DNA of 64,000 nt. Origin: Archegozetes longisetosus (lineage: Eukaryota; Arthropoda; Arachnida; Sarcoptiformes; Trhypochthoniidae). How positions within the stretch are numbered: the stretch's first letter is position 1; every line of letters begins with the position of its first letter. Below, in pieces: positions 1-9,090 of this stretch. The DNA is taken from assembly GCA_018873245.2 (NCBI GenBank), contig JAEMBT020000001.1:6476220-6540219 (forward strand). The letters are read 5' to 3'. The position numbers and the translations under genes are program-made. Under the pieces are notes generated by a model, which was given only the letters and a program-made list of their open reading frames with translations, ran no database searches and had not been told where the DNA came from.

Positions 1-13
1 TTTCCGGGAACCT
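1..13 (-). CDS. sDscam: sDscam constant exon (start of the exon after Ig3, partial)
   Basis: The minus strand shows an acceptor (cttatag) followed by bases that, with the G left by the previous exon, read Glu-Val-Pro-Gly. In Dscam proteins a short Val-Pro linker of this kind opens the first fibronectin type III domain after the Ig domains. The exon runs out of the window after 13 bases. The phase (1) agrees with the donor of the upstream constant exon. That it is FNIII-1 is inferred from family architecture. Confidence 0.6.
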
Positions 14-83
14 CTATAAGAGATAAGATTATTATGTGAAAAACCATCAATTTTAGTGACATTAGATAATAACTAATACAAAC

Positions 84-232
84 CGACGACAACTAATTTG
101 AGAGTTCTTTCATCCCTTCCGTGTTCGTTCTCAGCATCACATTTATATATAGTACCGTCACTTCTTTGAGTTGTTCGCAGTAATAGTTCTGAGTTTACTC
201 CATGTTCTGTTATTGTCTCAAATATCTCGTAG
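84..232 (-). CDS. sDscam: sDscam constant Ig3, second exon
   Basis: This 149-nt exon enters in phase 2 and leaves in phase 1 at a GTTTGT donor. It encodes the C-terminal half of a constant Ig domain: YEIFETITEHGV, then QRSDGTIYKCDAENEHGRDE. The pattern SD-x-x-x-Y-x-C-x-A-x-N-x-x-G is the F-strand signature of Dscam Ig domains. It follows the variable cassettes on the transcribed strand, so every isoform should contain it. By family knowledge it corresponds to Dscam Ig9. The match to Dscam is by eye, but exon phases and motifs agree. Confidence 0.85.
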
Positions 233-307
233 CTTAAACATCAAATTATAATTGAAAATCACTATCAAAGTCATCAGAACTGAAATAATTAATCAACTTT
301 TACTCAC

Positions 308-455
308 TTATGACCTCCAAGTTTATCGAGTTTGACATTATCTTTAGTCCATTTGACAGTCAGTGGTTGATCACCAGTAGCGTTACACTTAAGTCGAGCA
401 CTTTCTCCTCTCTTCACTTGAATCAAACTATATTTTTCGTCAAACTTTGCCGGAA
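308..455 (-). CDS. sDscam: sDscam constant Ig3, first exon (common acceptor of all cassettes)
   Basis: This 148-nt exon enters in phase 1 after a cag acceptor and leaves in phase 2 at GTGAGT. It encodes VPAKFDEKYSLIQVKRGES, a Cys, then ATGDQPLTVKWTKDN. The VPA(R/K)F-(E/D)-EK opening and the GDxPLTxxW core are typical of the Dscam Ig that follows the variable Ig domains. All cassette donors upstream are also phase 1, so this is the expected shared splice acceptor: whichever promoter fires, the last Ig2 exon can join here in frame. It is the first constant exon. Confidence 0.87.
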
Positions 456-607
456 CTGGTTTTAATTATGAAAAAAATCAGTTAATAAATGAAAGCAATT
501 ATCGCAGCGCTCAGAACAATATCAAATTGATTTCGAAGCAAAATGTGTGGCACTCAATAGATTTCTGATTAAAGTAAAAATTCAAATCAATGTTTGTTTG
601 AAATTAC

Positions 608-1297
608 CATTAATTTTAAGTGAAATCACTTTTTTCAGTACAACCTTATTGTTAGCATTATATACAATACACTCATAAAGACCAAAATCTGATAATTGAA
701 TCTTAGGAATTTTAAGCAATTTTCCCACATATTCAATGTTTGGATTAAGACTATTGGTAACCGTTTTTCTCCAAACAATTTTAGGCAGGGGTGAACCGTC
801 AGCGTCACAATTGACCTCAACATCAGATCCCAATAATCCTGAAGTATTCTGTGGTTCGTCAATCCACTTAGATGGTACATAAACATCTAATCTGATAGTG
901 TAAGAATCAGATCCAAACGCATTCCTTACAGAACACGTATAATTGCCCGCATTCTCACTCTTTATATCATTTATGCTCAAAACAGAATTATCTTCCAGTT
1001 CATCGGTTTTAATAGTGATTCCATTTTGAAAGTGAGATAACTGTTGACCATTCTTGGCCCACGAGAAGAAAACTGGTCGTGAACCTGATTGTAGCAAACA
1101 CGAAGACCTAAATCTTGAGCCTTCAATGAAAGGCTCGAGAGGTTGATAGAGAGGTATTATTTTAGGTGATTCTGAATAGAAAATAAGCTTTAATTTTAGA
1201 CAACAACTATAAATCATAAGATATCCATACCTTTGGTGAAAGTTAGATTGAAAACGGATATTAAAAGATAAATAAAAACTAAATGGTTACTTTTCAT
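608..1297 (-). CDS. sDscam: sDscam variable cassette A (3'-most; Ig1 and Ig2 in one exon)
   Basis: The signal-peptide exon is 1297-1231 (MKSNHLVFIYLLISVFNLTF...), with donor AAAG|GTATGG. One 564-nt exon, 1171-608, holds both Ig domains, whereas the other complete cassettes split the same region over three exons. Ig1 has the first Cys (SSCLLQ), FFSWAKNG and YTCSVRNAFGSD. Ig2 has WIDEPQNTSG, CDADGSPLPKIVW and LYECIVYNANN. The exon leaves in phase 1 (G|GTAAT) toward the constant Ig3 acceptor at 455. It is the most divergent complete cassette. Fusion of the exons, or an ancestral unsplit state, could explain the structure. The total is about 210 residues. Confidence 0.88.
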
Positions 1298-1372
1298 TTT
1301 GACCTCAAATATCAAATCTCGTGAGTTAGACATTTAGTAAAAACAGAAAATAAATAAGTAATCGCTGCATAA

Positions 1373-1416
1373 GCGCCACATTTTGCTGAAGATTCGATAT
1401 GGCATTCATTCGGCGG
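1373..1416 (-). promoter_or_regulatory. Cassette A promoter element
   Basis: On the transcribed strand CCGCCG and TGGCGC face each other as an inverted pair spanning 44 bp. The TGGCGC edge is 76 bp upstream of the cassette A ATG. Most other cassettes have the same pair at 43 bp. It lies just beyond the last donor of cassette B. A promoter role is inferred from position and repetition. Confidence 0.65.
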
Positions 1417-1452
1417 TTTCACAAGATTTTGAATACAATGAAAAATTCTCAC

Positions 1453-2219
1453 CACTGAAGTAGATATTAATAGTTTTACGCAAAGCATCTCCAATACCAT
1501 TATCTGCAATGCATTCATAAGTATCACTAATTGTTGTGAACTTTCCTATATTTAAGACTTCGCTCTCAATAACATTCCCTGTCAATTGAAAAGTTAGTAA
1601 ACTTGCAGGCAAAGAGTCACATCAAATTTGAAACCTTTAGAACTAATCCATTTGATGGTAGGTTTAGGCAAACCATCAGCAATGCATTCAATAATGATGT
1701 CATCGCCAGCATTCACACGAATATCTTTCGGCTCTTTGATCCATTTTGGAGCAACTATTAATTGAGCCAAATTTCAAATAAGTACTAAACTAAGATTTCA
1801 AATGAGTACCTCTAACATTGAGAGCAACACTTTGAGAATCAGTGCCAAAAGCATTGCGAACAAAACAGGAATAATTTCCAGAATCACTTTTATCAACTTT
1901 TGCTATGATTAGCGAAGAGTGTTCGTCAAAAGTTTCTATTTTATAGTTAACTTCAGGATTCGATGAAATAATTCGTTCATTTTTGCCCATTGAAAGAAGA
2001 GAGGAGTCGACCCTTTCTGAATAGAGCAAAATACTCGCAGTTTCGTTCCTTCAGTTTGGTTAATCATTTGATTTCTTAGTCCTATCAGTTTGGGTGCTAT
2101 GAAAGTAAGCGCTAAATTTAATACTAAATTACTGAATATTATTGAGCTTTACCTTCATTTGCATTGCAATCATTGCTGATAAAAACTAAGTATAAACTGA
2201 TTAACACAAAACTATACAT
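1453..2219 (-). pseudogene. sDscam: sDscam variable cassette B (one-base frameshift in Ig1)
   Basis: Exons are: signal peptide 2219-2153 (MYSFVLISLYLVFISNDCNA), Ig1 2096-1810, Ig2a 1754-1635, Ig2b 1578-1453. The Ig1 exon is 287 nt, not a multiple of three. The frame breaks in a T5 run at 1980-1984 (A5 on the coding strand), where the protein should read FFQWAKN. Before it the frame reads FFQWAKM; after it a different frame reads NERIISSNPEV and GNYSCFVRNAFGTD. The Ig2 exons (WIKEPKD, CIADGLPKP, YECIADNGIGD) and all donors are intact. It could be a true lesion or a homopolymer sequencing error, and Ig2 could still be used by splicing from cassette C. Confidence 0.8.
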
Positions 2220-2293
2220 TTTATTGGCGTAAAACTATGGCTGACTTCTTGAAGTAACTTTTCTTTAGCATAAATTCATGAATAGGAAGCATT

Positions 2294-2336
2294 GCGCCAC
2301 ATATGGCAAGCGATTAGATATAATTGCATTCGAGCG
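2294..2336 (-). promoter_or_regulatory. Cassette B promoter element (half-site)
   Basis: The ATG-proximal half (ATGTGGCGC on the minus strand) is intact 75 bp upstream of the cassette B ATG. The distal half has decayed: where tggcgg is expected on the plus strand, the bases at 2331-2336 read cgagcg. Confidence 0.5.
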
Positions 2337-2530
2337 CTCAATTTATTTCGAATGAGAGATAAGAATAGAAATTATTGCTTTTAATATCGATTCATAAAAG
2401 CCAATCAACTTTAATTCAAAATCTTGGCTTAACTCGCATTTTGCTTTTGGCTCTAAATCTCAATTGTCAAACAAAACATTTAAGATAATTCCAGAAATTA
2501 GAGAGTATTACTAAGAAATGCAACTCAAAC

Positions 2531-2953
2531 CTTTGACAAAAAGGACAACAGTCTGAATATCAGTTCCGAACGCATTTCTAACAACACACGAATAGTTTCC
2601 GGCATCGCTTCGATCAACACTTTTAATAGCAAATTGTGAATAATCGTCAAAGGTTTCTATTTTGTAATTAGATTCAGGATTATTTGTGAGCATTAAACCA
2701 TTTTTGTTCCACTGATAAAACACAGGATTAGTTCCAGCGCTTGTTTGACATAATAAACGGAATGGAAAACCTTCTGTTATGTCGCTTTTGGGAGGAAAAG
2801 GTGACAATTTTGGTGCTTCTAATCGTATAAATTTGAATTATTCTATAAATCTGATGAACAAAACCAATTATTTTGCATACCTTTGCAATAACTCGATTGA
2901 ATTATGATTAAAAACAATGTAAATACGTGTGCGATATTCAAATTATTAGACAT
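2531..2953 (-). CDS. sDscam: sDscam variable cassette C (Ig1 only)
   Basis: The signal-peptide exon is 2953-2881 (MSNNLNIAHVFTLFLIIIQS) with donor AAAG|GTATGC. The Ig1 exon is 2818-2531, 288 nt, intact: LLCQTSAG, FYQWNKNG, NYSCVVRNAFGTD, then donor AAAG|GTTTGAG. No Ig2 exon lies between it and the cassette B promoter; I read 2340-2510 and found no Ig core. Because every donor and acceptor here is phase 1, Ig1 could splice in frame to the constant Ig3, giving a shorter ectodomain like the alpha-type sDscams with one variable Ig. It could also borrow the Ig2 exons of cassette B. Confidence 0.83.
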
Positions 2954-3037
2954 TTCTGAAGTTGAGCCTTAACTCAGTTAAACAATTCTGGTTAAGAAAA
3001 ATGCTAAACAAAAATATAGAGCTTTAAAGACACTTAA

Positions 3038-3080
3038 GCGACACATATTGCTCGAGATTCAATTTGGTATTGACTGGCGG
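3038..3080 (-). promoter_or_regulatory. Cassette C promoter element
   Basis: On the minus strand CCGCCAGT at the distal end faces GTGTCGC at the proximal end, spanning 43 bp. The centre keeps CCAAATTGAAT. The proximal edge is 85 bp upstream of the cassette C ATG. Confidence 0.65.
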
Positions 3081-3109
3081 TTAAATCAGAACTTTCGCGA
3101 AAGTCTCAC

Positions 3110-3892
3110 CACTAAAATAGATAGTAACTACTTTTCTCAGAACATCTCCAATGCTATTGTCTGCTAAACACTCATAGCTTTCAATGCCCTTAACTGCCAA
3201 TTTTGATAACTTTATAATTTCACCTTCGATAACATTTCCTAAGTATCAAAACTCCAAATATAGAATAAATCAAATCAATCAAAAAACTATAAAACCTTTA
3301 GAACTAATCCATTTGACAGTAGGCTTCGGTGAACCATCAGCTATGCATTCAAGTGTGAAGTCTTCGCCAGCTTTAACTCTAATATCTTTTGGTTCTCTTA
3401 TCCAAAACGGAGGAACTGAAAATCCATTTAGTATATGACTAAAATTCAGAACTGAAATCAGTCATACCTTTAACTGACAACAATATACTTTGGGAATCAG
3501 TTCCAAAAGCGTTTCTAACAATACAGGTATAATTTGCGGCATCTTTTCTATCAATTTTTGCGATAGTAAAAGTTGAAAATCTCTCAAAATTATCAATCTT
3601 ATAATTCAAATCTGGATTTGGTTTAATAATTTGTCCATCTTTTGACCATTGAAAGAATAGAGGCATAGATCCTTCTTGTATTGAGCAGAATATTTGCAAT
3701 AATGAGCCTTCGGTTTGGTTCCTTTGACTCAATTGAGGGATTAGTTTAGGAACTAATGTAAGTTAAGAAAATATTTCAAATTCAAAGACCATAAGATTTG
3801 AACGTTAAATGAATACCTGATGCAATGTTCGTTTGAATTCTACTCATAAGAATTACAAGAACTAAATGACTAAAAAAGTGTATCGAAGACAT
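3110..3892 (-). CDS. sDscam: sDscam variable cassette D
   Basis: Exons: signal peptide 3892-3817 (MSSIHFFSHLVLVILMSRIQ...), Ig1 3752-3468, Ig2a 3415-3296, Ig2b 3238-3110, all phase 1, about 203 residues. Ig1: SQRNQTEGS, FFQWSKDGQIIKPNPDLNYK, NYTCIVRNAFGTD. Ig2: WIREPKD, CIADGSPKPTVKW, YECLADNSIGDVLRK, ending SG|GTGAG. The 5' half, from promoter through the first half of Ig1, is nearly identical to cassette E, while the rest differs more. No lesion seen. Confidence 0.92.
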
Positions 3893-3973
3893 GTTCAACA
3901 ATCAAAAGCACTGCAAAAAGCTATGGCTGAATAGAAAATATTTTCAAAATAGTCTTTTCTTACGGACAACAGT

Positions 3974-4016
3974 GCGACACATATCGCTCGAGATTTAATT
4001 CGATATTAACTGGCGG
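3974..4016 (-). promoter_or_regulatory. Cassette D promoter element
   Basis: The minus strand reads CCGCCAGT to GTGTCGC over 43 bp, 82 bp upstream of the ATG. It is almost identical to the cassette E element. Its distal edge is 29 bp from the last donor of cassette E. Confidence 0.7.
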
Positions 4017-4044
4017 TTAAATCAGAACTTTACAAAAGTCTTAC

Positions 4045-4825
4045 CACTAAAATGAATGGTAACTACTTTTCTCAAGATATCTCCAATGCCATTATTAGCG
4101 ACACACTCATAACTATCTATGCCTTTAATCGCCAATTTTGATAACTTTAAAACTTCATTCTCAATAACGTTTCCTGAGCATCGAAATTGCAAATTAAAGT
4201 AAATAATTCCAATCAACAAAAATAAAACCTTTAGAACTGATCCATTTGACAGAGGGTTTCGGTGAACCATCGGCTCTACACTCAAGGATCAAGTCTTCGC
4301 CAGCTTTAACTTTAACATCTTTAGGTTCTCTTATCCAAAACGGAGAAACTGAAAACTCATTTATTAATTAACTAAAATTCAGAACTGAAATCAGCCATAC
4401 CTTTGACTGTCAGCAAAACATTTTGAAAATCAGACCCAAAAGCATTTCTAACAATACACGAATAGTTTGCGGCATCTTTTCTATCAATTTTCGCGATAGT
4501 AAAAGTTGAATATCTCTCAAAATTATCAATCTTATAATTGAGATCAGGATTTGTTTTGATCACTTGTCCATCTTTTGACCATTGAAAGAATAGAGGCATA
4601 GATCCTTCTTGTATTGAGCAGAATATTTGCAATAATGAGCCTTCGGTTTGGTTCCTTTGACTCAATTGAGGGATTAGTTTAGGAACTAATGTAAGTTAAG
4701 AAAATATTTCAAATTCAAAGACCATAAGATTTGAACTTTAAATGAATACCTGATGCAATGTTCGTTTGAATTTTACTCATAAGAATTACAAGAACTAAAT
4801 GACTAAAAAAGTGTATCGAAGACAT
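4045..4825 (-). CDS. sDscam: sDscam variable cassette E
   Basis: Exons: signal peptide 4825-4750, Ig1 4685-4401, Ig2a 4348-4229, Ig2b 4173-4045, all phase 1. The signal peptide is nearly the same as in D (one residue, R to K, differs). Ig1 reads FFQWSKDGQVIKTNPDLNYK and NYSCIVRNAFGSDFQNVLL. Ig2 reads VSPFWIREPKD, CRADGSPKPSVKW, YECVANNGIGDILRK, ending SG|GTAAG. It is the closest paralogue of D. Amino-acid changes between them concentrate in the second half of Ig1 and in Ig2. No lesion seen. Confidence 0.92.
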
Positions 4826-4906
4826 GTTCAACAATCAAATGCACTGCAAAAAGCTATGGCTGAACAGAAAATATTTTCAAAATAGTCTTTTCTTACGGAC
4901 AACAGT

Positions 4907-4949
4907 GCGACACATATCGCTCGAGATTTAATTTGATATTAACTGGCGG
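4907..4949 (-). promoter_or_regulatory. Cassette E promoter element
   Basis: The minus strand reads CCGCCAGT to GTGTCGC over 43 bp with TATCAAATTAAAT between the halves. It lies 82 bp upstream of the cassette E ATG. Confidence 0.7.
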
Positions 4950-4975
4950 TTAAATCAGAACTTTACAAGTCTTAC

Positions 4976-5753
4976 CACTAAAATGAATAGTAATTACTTT
5001 TCTCAAGACATCTCCAATGCCATTATTTGCGATACACTCATAACTATCTATGCCTTTAATCGCCAATTTTGATAACTTTAAAACTTCATTCTCAATAATA
5101 TTTCCTGAATATCAAAACTAAAATTAATACAAATATTTGCAATCAAGAAAATAAACCTTTAGAACTAATCCATTTGACAGAGGGTTTCGGTAAACCATCG
5201 GCTCTACACTCAAGGATCAAGTCTTCGCCAGTTTTAACCTTAACATCTTTAGGTTCTCTTATCCAAAACGGAGGAACTAAAACAATATTCGATCACCAAT
5301 ATGAAATTGATCAGATACTGAAGCATACCTTTGACTGTAAGTAAAGTGTATTGAGAATCAGTTCCAAAAGCATTTCTTACAACACAAGTATAATTTGCAG
5401 AGTCTTTTCTATCGATTTTATCGATAGTAAAGGTCGAAAATCTATCAAAATTATCAATTTTATAATTGAGATCAGGATTTGCTTTAATCACTTGTCCATT
5501 TTTCGACCATTGAAAGAATAAAGGCATAGACCCTTCTTGTACTGAACACATTAGTTGGAAAATCGAGCCTTCGGTTTGGTTTCTTTGAGTCAATTGAGGG
5601 ATTAATTTGGGAACTAATGTAAGTCAAGAAAATAATCTGAATGCAAACAGCACAGCATATAACTTCTAAATGAATACCTGATACAGTATGAGCGCCAATT
5701 CCACTCATAAGAATCACAAGAATTAAAGGACTTAACATATACATCAAAGACAT
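4976..5753 (-). CDS. sDscam: sDscam variable cassette F
   Basis: Exons: signal peptide 5753-5678 (MSLMYMLSPLILVILMSGIG...), Ig1 5613-5329, Ig2a 5276-5157, Ig2b 5104-4976. Ig1: TQRNQTEGS, FFQWSKNGQVIKANPDLNYK, NYTCVVRNAFGTD. Ig2: VPPFWIREPKD, CRADGLPKPSVKW, YECVANNGIGDVLRK, ending SG|GTAAG. It belongs with D and E in one subfamily, so this stretch of the array probably arose by local duplication. No lesion seen. Confidence 0.92.
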
Positions 5754-5843
5754 GTTTAACAATCGCAAGCACTGAAAAAAGTTATGGCTGACAAGAAAAC
5801 AATGATATTTTGAAAATGAAAGCTTTTTCTGATAGATAAAGTC

Positions 5844-5887
5844 GCGCCATATATCGCTTGAGAATCAATTTGATAGCTTTCTAGCGC
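5844..5887 (-). promoter_or_regulatory. Cassette F promoter element (half-site)
   Basis: The proximal half ATGGCGC is intact 91 bp upstream of the ATG. At the distal position tggcgg is replaced by tagcgc (plus strand 5882-5887). The central TATCAAATTGATT is kept. Confidence 0.5.
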
Positions 5888-5908
5888 TTAATTTCTTTGA
5901 TAGCTTAC

Positions 5909-6693
5909 CGCTAACTAAAACTGCGATCTCTTTCCTCAAGACATCATCGACACCATTATCAGCTATACAGGTCAATACAATCTTATTTGATCTGAATTTA
6001 CTCAATTGTAATTTTTCATTATTCACTATCGTCCCTATATTTAGACAAAAGTCATTTCAGAATAAAAGATTCAACGCTTTTTCAGATAGCACTTGAGTTA
6101 CCGTTAGAGTAAACCCAAGATATCTTGGGCTTTGGTTCGCCATCAGCTCTGCACTCAATAGTGATATCATTTTCAGCATTTATGGCCATATCTTTAGGCT
6201 CTATTAGCCATTTAGGGCCGACTAAAATTATTAACAAATTATGAATTAACTTTTTAAGAGAAATCTATTATTCAGACCTTTGACTATTAGAAGAGCTGAT
6301 TGGATGTCAGTTCCAAAAGCATTGCGAGCAATACACGAATAATTTCCAGAATCACCTCTAACAATGCTTTTTATGACAAACTGAGAGTTATCTTCAAAAT
6401 TCTCAATTTTATAATTAGTTTGAGGACTATTTGATAATATCTGACCATTTTTACTCCACTGATAAAACACTGGTTTAGTTCCAGCGAATGTATGACACAT
6501 CAGACGGAACGAAGAGTTCTCTGTTTGAGAACTTGATTGAGGAAATGGCATCAATTTAGGCGCTTCTAAAACAATGTTAGCGTTACTTTTACACAAATCT
6601 TATGCCAATTTAAATAAGAGAAAAATGATTATTACCTCTAGAATAGCATATTGTAAATAAAATGCTTGCAATCAAGAGCTTAAATGATCCCAT
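5909..6693 (-). CDS. sDscam: sDscam variable cassette G
   Basis: Exons: signal peptide 6693-6636 (MGSFKLLIASILFTICYS, the shortest here), Ig1 6565-6278, Ig2a 6221-6102, Ig2b 6034-5909. Ig1: PKLMPFPQSSSQTE, FYQWSKNGQILSNSPQTNYK, NYSCIARNAFGTD. Ig2: VGPKWLIEPKD, CRADGEPKPKISW, then VLTCIADNGVDDVLRK. The usual Tyr-Glu-Cys of Ig2 strand F is Leu-Thr-Cys here, and the Ig2a exon ends YSNG instead of SSKG. Ends LVSG|GTAAG. No frame lesion. Confidence 0.9.
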
Positions 6694-6776
6694 TGTTTAG
6701 ATTTGTTAGGAATAGAAAATTCAAAACATTTATGGCAGCAAAAATCTAAGAAATAGATCAACTAATGGTACCTAAA

Positions 6777-6819
6777 GCGCCACAAAGTGCTTGAGATTCA
6801 ATTTGATATTGATTGGCGG
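6777..6819 (-). promoter_or_regulatory. Cassette G promoter element
   Basis: The minus strand reads CCGCCA to TGGCGC over 43 bp, 84 bp upstream of the ATG, with ATATCAAATTGAATC in the centre. Both halves are perfect. Confidence 0.72.
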
Positions 6820-6851
6820 TTGAATCAGAACTTTTTTAAAAGCAACTCTAC

Positions 6852-7635
6852 CTCTAAAATGAATTGTAATAACTTTTCTTAAGGTATCTCCAACACCATT
6901 ATCTGCTAAACACTCATATTTATCAATTGCATTGATCGAAAGTTTAGGCAATGTCAACATTTCGCCTTCGAATACATCTCCTAATCATTATAATTGAATA
7001 TGTGTCAATATTTCTGGTTTGAAAATATTTTTAAAGATTATAAACCTTTAGAACTAATCCATTTAACTGTAGGTTTTGGTAAACCATCGGCTTTGCATTC
7101 AATAGTGAGATCTTCGCCAGCATTTACTCTCACATCATTTGGCTCTTTGGTCCAAATGGGAGGTACTAATGACAAATTAAAGACAAATAATTTCATATAA
7201 TCTGAAAAATAATGAATTTCTACCTTCAATAGTAAGCAAAACACTTTGTTTATCAGTTCCGAAAGCATTCCTCACAAAACATGTATAATTTGCAGCATCA
7301 CTTCTTTGAACTCTTTCTATTGTTAAAGTTGAATGTTGCTCAAAGTTTTCAATCTTATAACTCAATTGGGAATTAGGTTTAATCACTTGCTCATCTTTGG
7401 ACCATTGAAAAAATACTGGAAGCGAGCCCTTTATTATTGAACATGAAAGATGAAATCGTGTGCCTTCTGATTGACTCCTACTATGCATTGAAGTCAATTT
7501 TGGAGCTGATATGAGAAATTAATTGTTAAATTAATATCCTTTAAAAGCTTGATTAGTCTTATGAGTACCTTGACTTTTATTTGCAATAATTGATGAGATG
7601 AGTAGTTGATAAACAGTGAAATATAGAAAATACAT
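6852..7635 (-). CDS. sDscam: sDscam variable cassette H
   Basis: Exons: signal peptide 7635-7569 (MYFLYFTVYQLLISSIIANK...), Ig1 7505-7224 (282 nt), Ig2a 7165-7046, Ig2b 6980-6852. Ig1: SMHSRSQSEGTRF, FFQWSKDEQVIKPNSQLSYK, NYTCFVRNAFGTD. Ig2: VPPIWTKEPND, CKADGLPKPTVKW, YECLADNGVGDTLRK, ending FRG|GTAGAG. The usual Lys-Asn-Gly after the Ig1 Trp is Lys-Asp-Glu. No lesion seen. Confidence 0.92.
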
Positions 7636-7743
7636 TATTAAGCACTTTGTAGTTAAAGAAAAATTTTCTTTCAATTCAAACTATGGCGGATTGAGAGATA
7701 ATATTTTGTTTTTACAGAAAATACTTCACAAATGGAAAATATT

Positions 7744-7786
7744 GCGCCACATCTTGATTCAGATTTAATGTAAACTTTATAGCGCT
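7744..7786 (-). promoter_or_regulatory. Cassette H promoter element (half-site)
   Basis: The proximal GATGTGGCGC is intact 109 bp upstream of the ATG, the longest such spacing here. The distal half has decayed to agcgct (plus strand 7781-7786). Confidence 0.5.
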
Positions 7787-7799
7787 TATTTCTTTTCAT

Positions 7800-8100
7800 T
7801 TCTAGAAGTTTGAAATTATAATTCGCCTCGATTTAAAGAAACACACCACTTAATTATTTGTAAACATTTCTGTGATCGTTCAGAATGAAAATTCGTTACT
7901 AGACTCAATGGAGGATGAAAGTCATTATTGTAATCATTAAGAATTTCGAGAGCTTATTACTAAACAAACGGCTTATTTATAGCATTAAGCACAACATTAA
8001 AATAATGCTTTCATATCAATGGAGTAAATGAATCAAAAATCACACTTTTGCTTCAAAATTCAATTTAAATTGAATCTGAATTGATTTAAGACTAATAAAG
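7800..8100. other. Inter-cassette spacer with no coding exon
   Basis: This spacer between cassettes H and I is about 250 bp longer than the usual 20-50 bp gap between an element and the next donor. It contains AT-rich sequence without an Ig core or splice-bounded frame. A TTCAATTTAAATTGAATC stretch near 8058-8075 resembles the central part of the promoter element. It may be the scar of a lost cassette. Confidence 0.4.
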
Positions 8101-8122
8101 ATGAATTCAATTATTTTCTTAC

Positions 8123-8939
8123 CGCTTACAAGCACACGAATAACTTTTCTTAACTGTTTGTCAACACCATTGTCAGCAATACATTCATATGTGTGACTTG
8201 TTTTCGATTCTAAACTGTTCAATCGCAAGGTTTCGCTTTCTGAAACTATTCCTATGTTCAAAAAACTAGCTTTTAGAACAAACTATTCAACTCTATAATT
8301 ATTCTTATAATTCTCTATAATTAAAATTAAACCTTTAGAATTCAACCATTTAATTGAAGGTTTAGGCTCTCCTTCAGCACTACATTCAATATTAATGTCT
8401 TCGTTAGATTTCATTTTAATATCTTTTGGTTCTATTAGCCATTTGAGTGCAACTGAATATTAAATAAATATTTAGTTATATTCAACTAATCAATAAGAAA
8501 ATCCAAAACTTGAAACCTTTAACTATAAGTTGTGAGTGTTTAACATCTTCTCCGAAAGCATTTCTAACAGTACACGAATAATTTGCGGCGTCGCTGCGAT
8601 CAACGCTTTTTATAATGAACTGAGAAAAATCATCTGAATTATCAATTTTGTAATTAGATTGAGGAGTATTTGACAATATCTGTCCATTTTTGCCCCATTG
8701 AAAAAAGAGTGGTTTATCGCCAGCGTTTGTTGAGCAAAATAAGCGAAATAAAGATCTCTCAGCAAGAGTTTGCGTCGGGAATATTGGTATCAATTTAGGA
8801 ACTTCTGGAATTCAACAAAATTAATTGATCTTTTAGCTTACTTCAACTGGCTATTAATTTAATTAAAGTATTGAATACCTTGAGTGTTATATTCCTTTGA
8901 AAAAGAAGTTATCAAAAACACTATAAATATAAACTTCAT
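8123..8939 (-). CDS. sDscam: sDscam variable cassette I
   Basis: Exons: signal peptide 8939-8879 (MKFIFIVFLITSFSKEYNTQ), Ig1 8804-8517, Ig2a 8452-8333, Ig2b 8251-8123. Ig1: PKLIPIFPTQTLAERSLF, FFQWGKNGQILSNTPQSNYK, NYSCTVRNAFGED. Ig2: VALKWLIEPKD, CSAEGEPKPSIKW, YECIADNGVDKQLRK, ending LVSG|GTAAG. It begins the second subfamily (I to O), which has NAFGED in place of NAFGTD and GVD or GID in place of G(I/V)GD. No lesion seen. Confidence 0.92.
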
Positions 8940-9012
8940 TTTGAGGGTCAGGACAAATATCCCTTGAGAACCATATTTAACAACAAAATCAAGTAAATCT
9001 ATGGATACATTA

Positions 9013-9055
9013 GCGCCACATATAGATTGCAATTCAATTTGATACTTTCTGGCGG
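9013..9055 (-). promoter_or_regulatory. Cassette I promoter element
   Basis: The minus strand reads CCGCCAGA to TGTGGCGC over 43 bp, 74 bp upstream of the ATG, with TATCAAATTGAATTGC between the halves. Confidence 0.72.
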
Positions 9056-9090
9056 CTTCTTTCAGTTAAAAAGGTTTTCATAACTCTTAC

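Noticed and set aside
635-886. ORF of 83 codons on the minus strand in another frame
   Set aside because: Shadow of the cassette A Ig exon.
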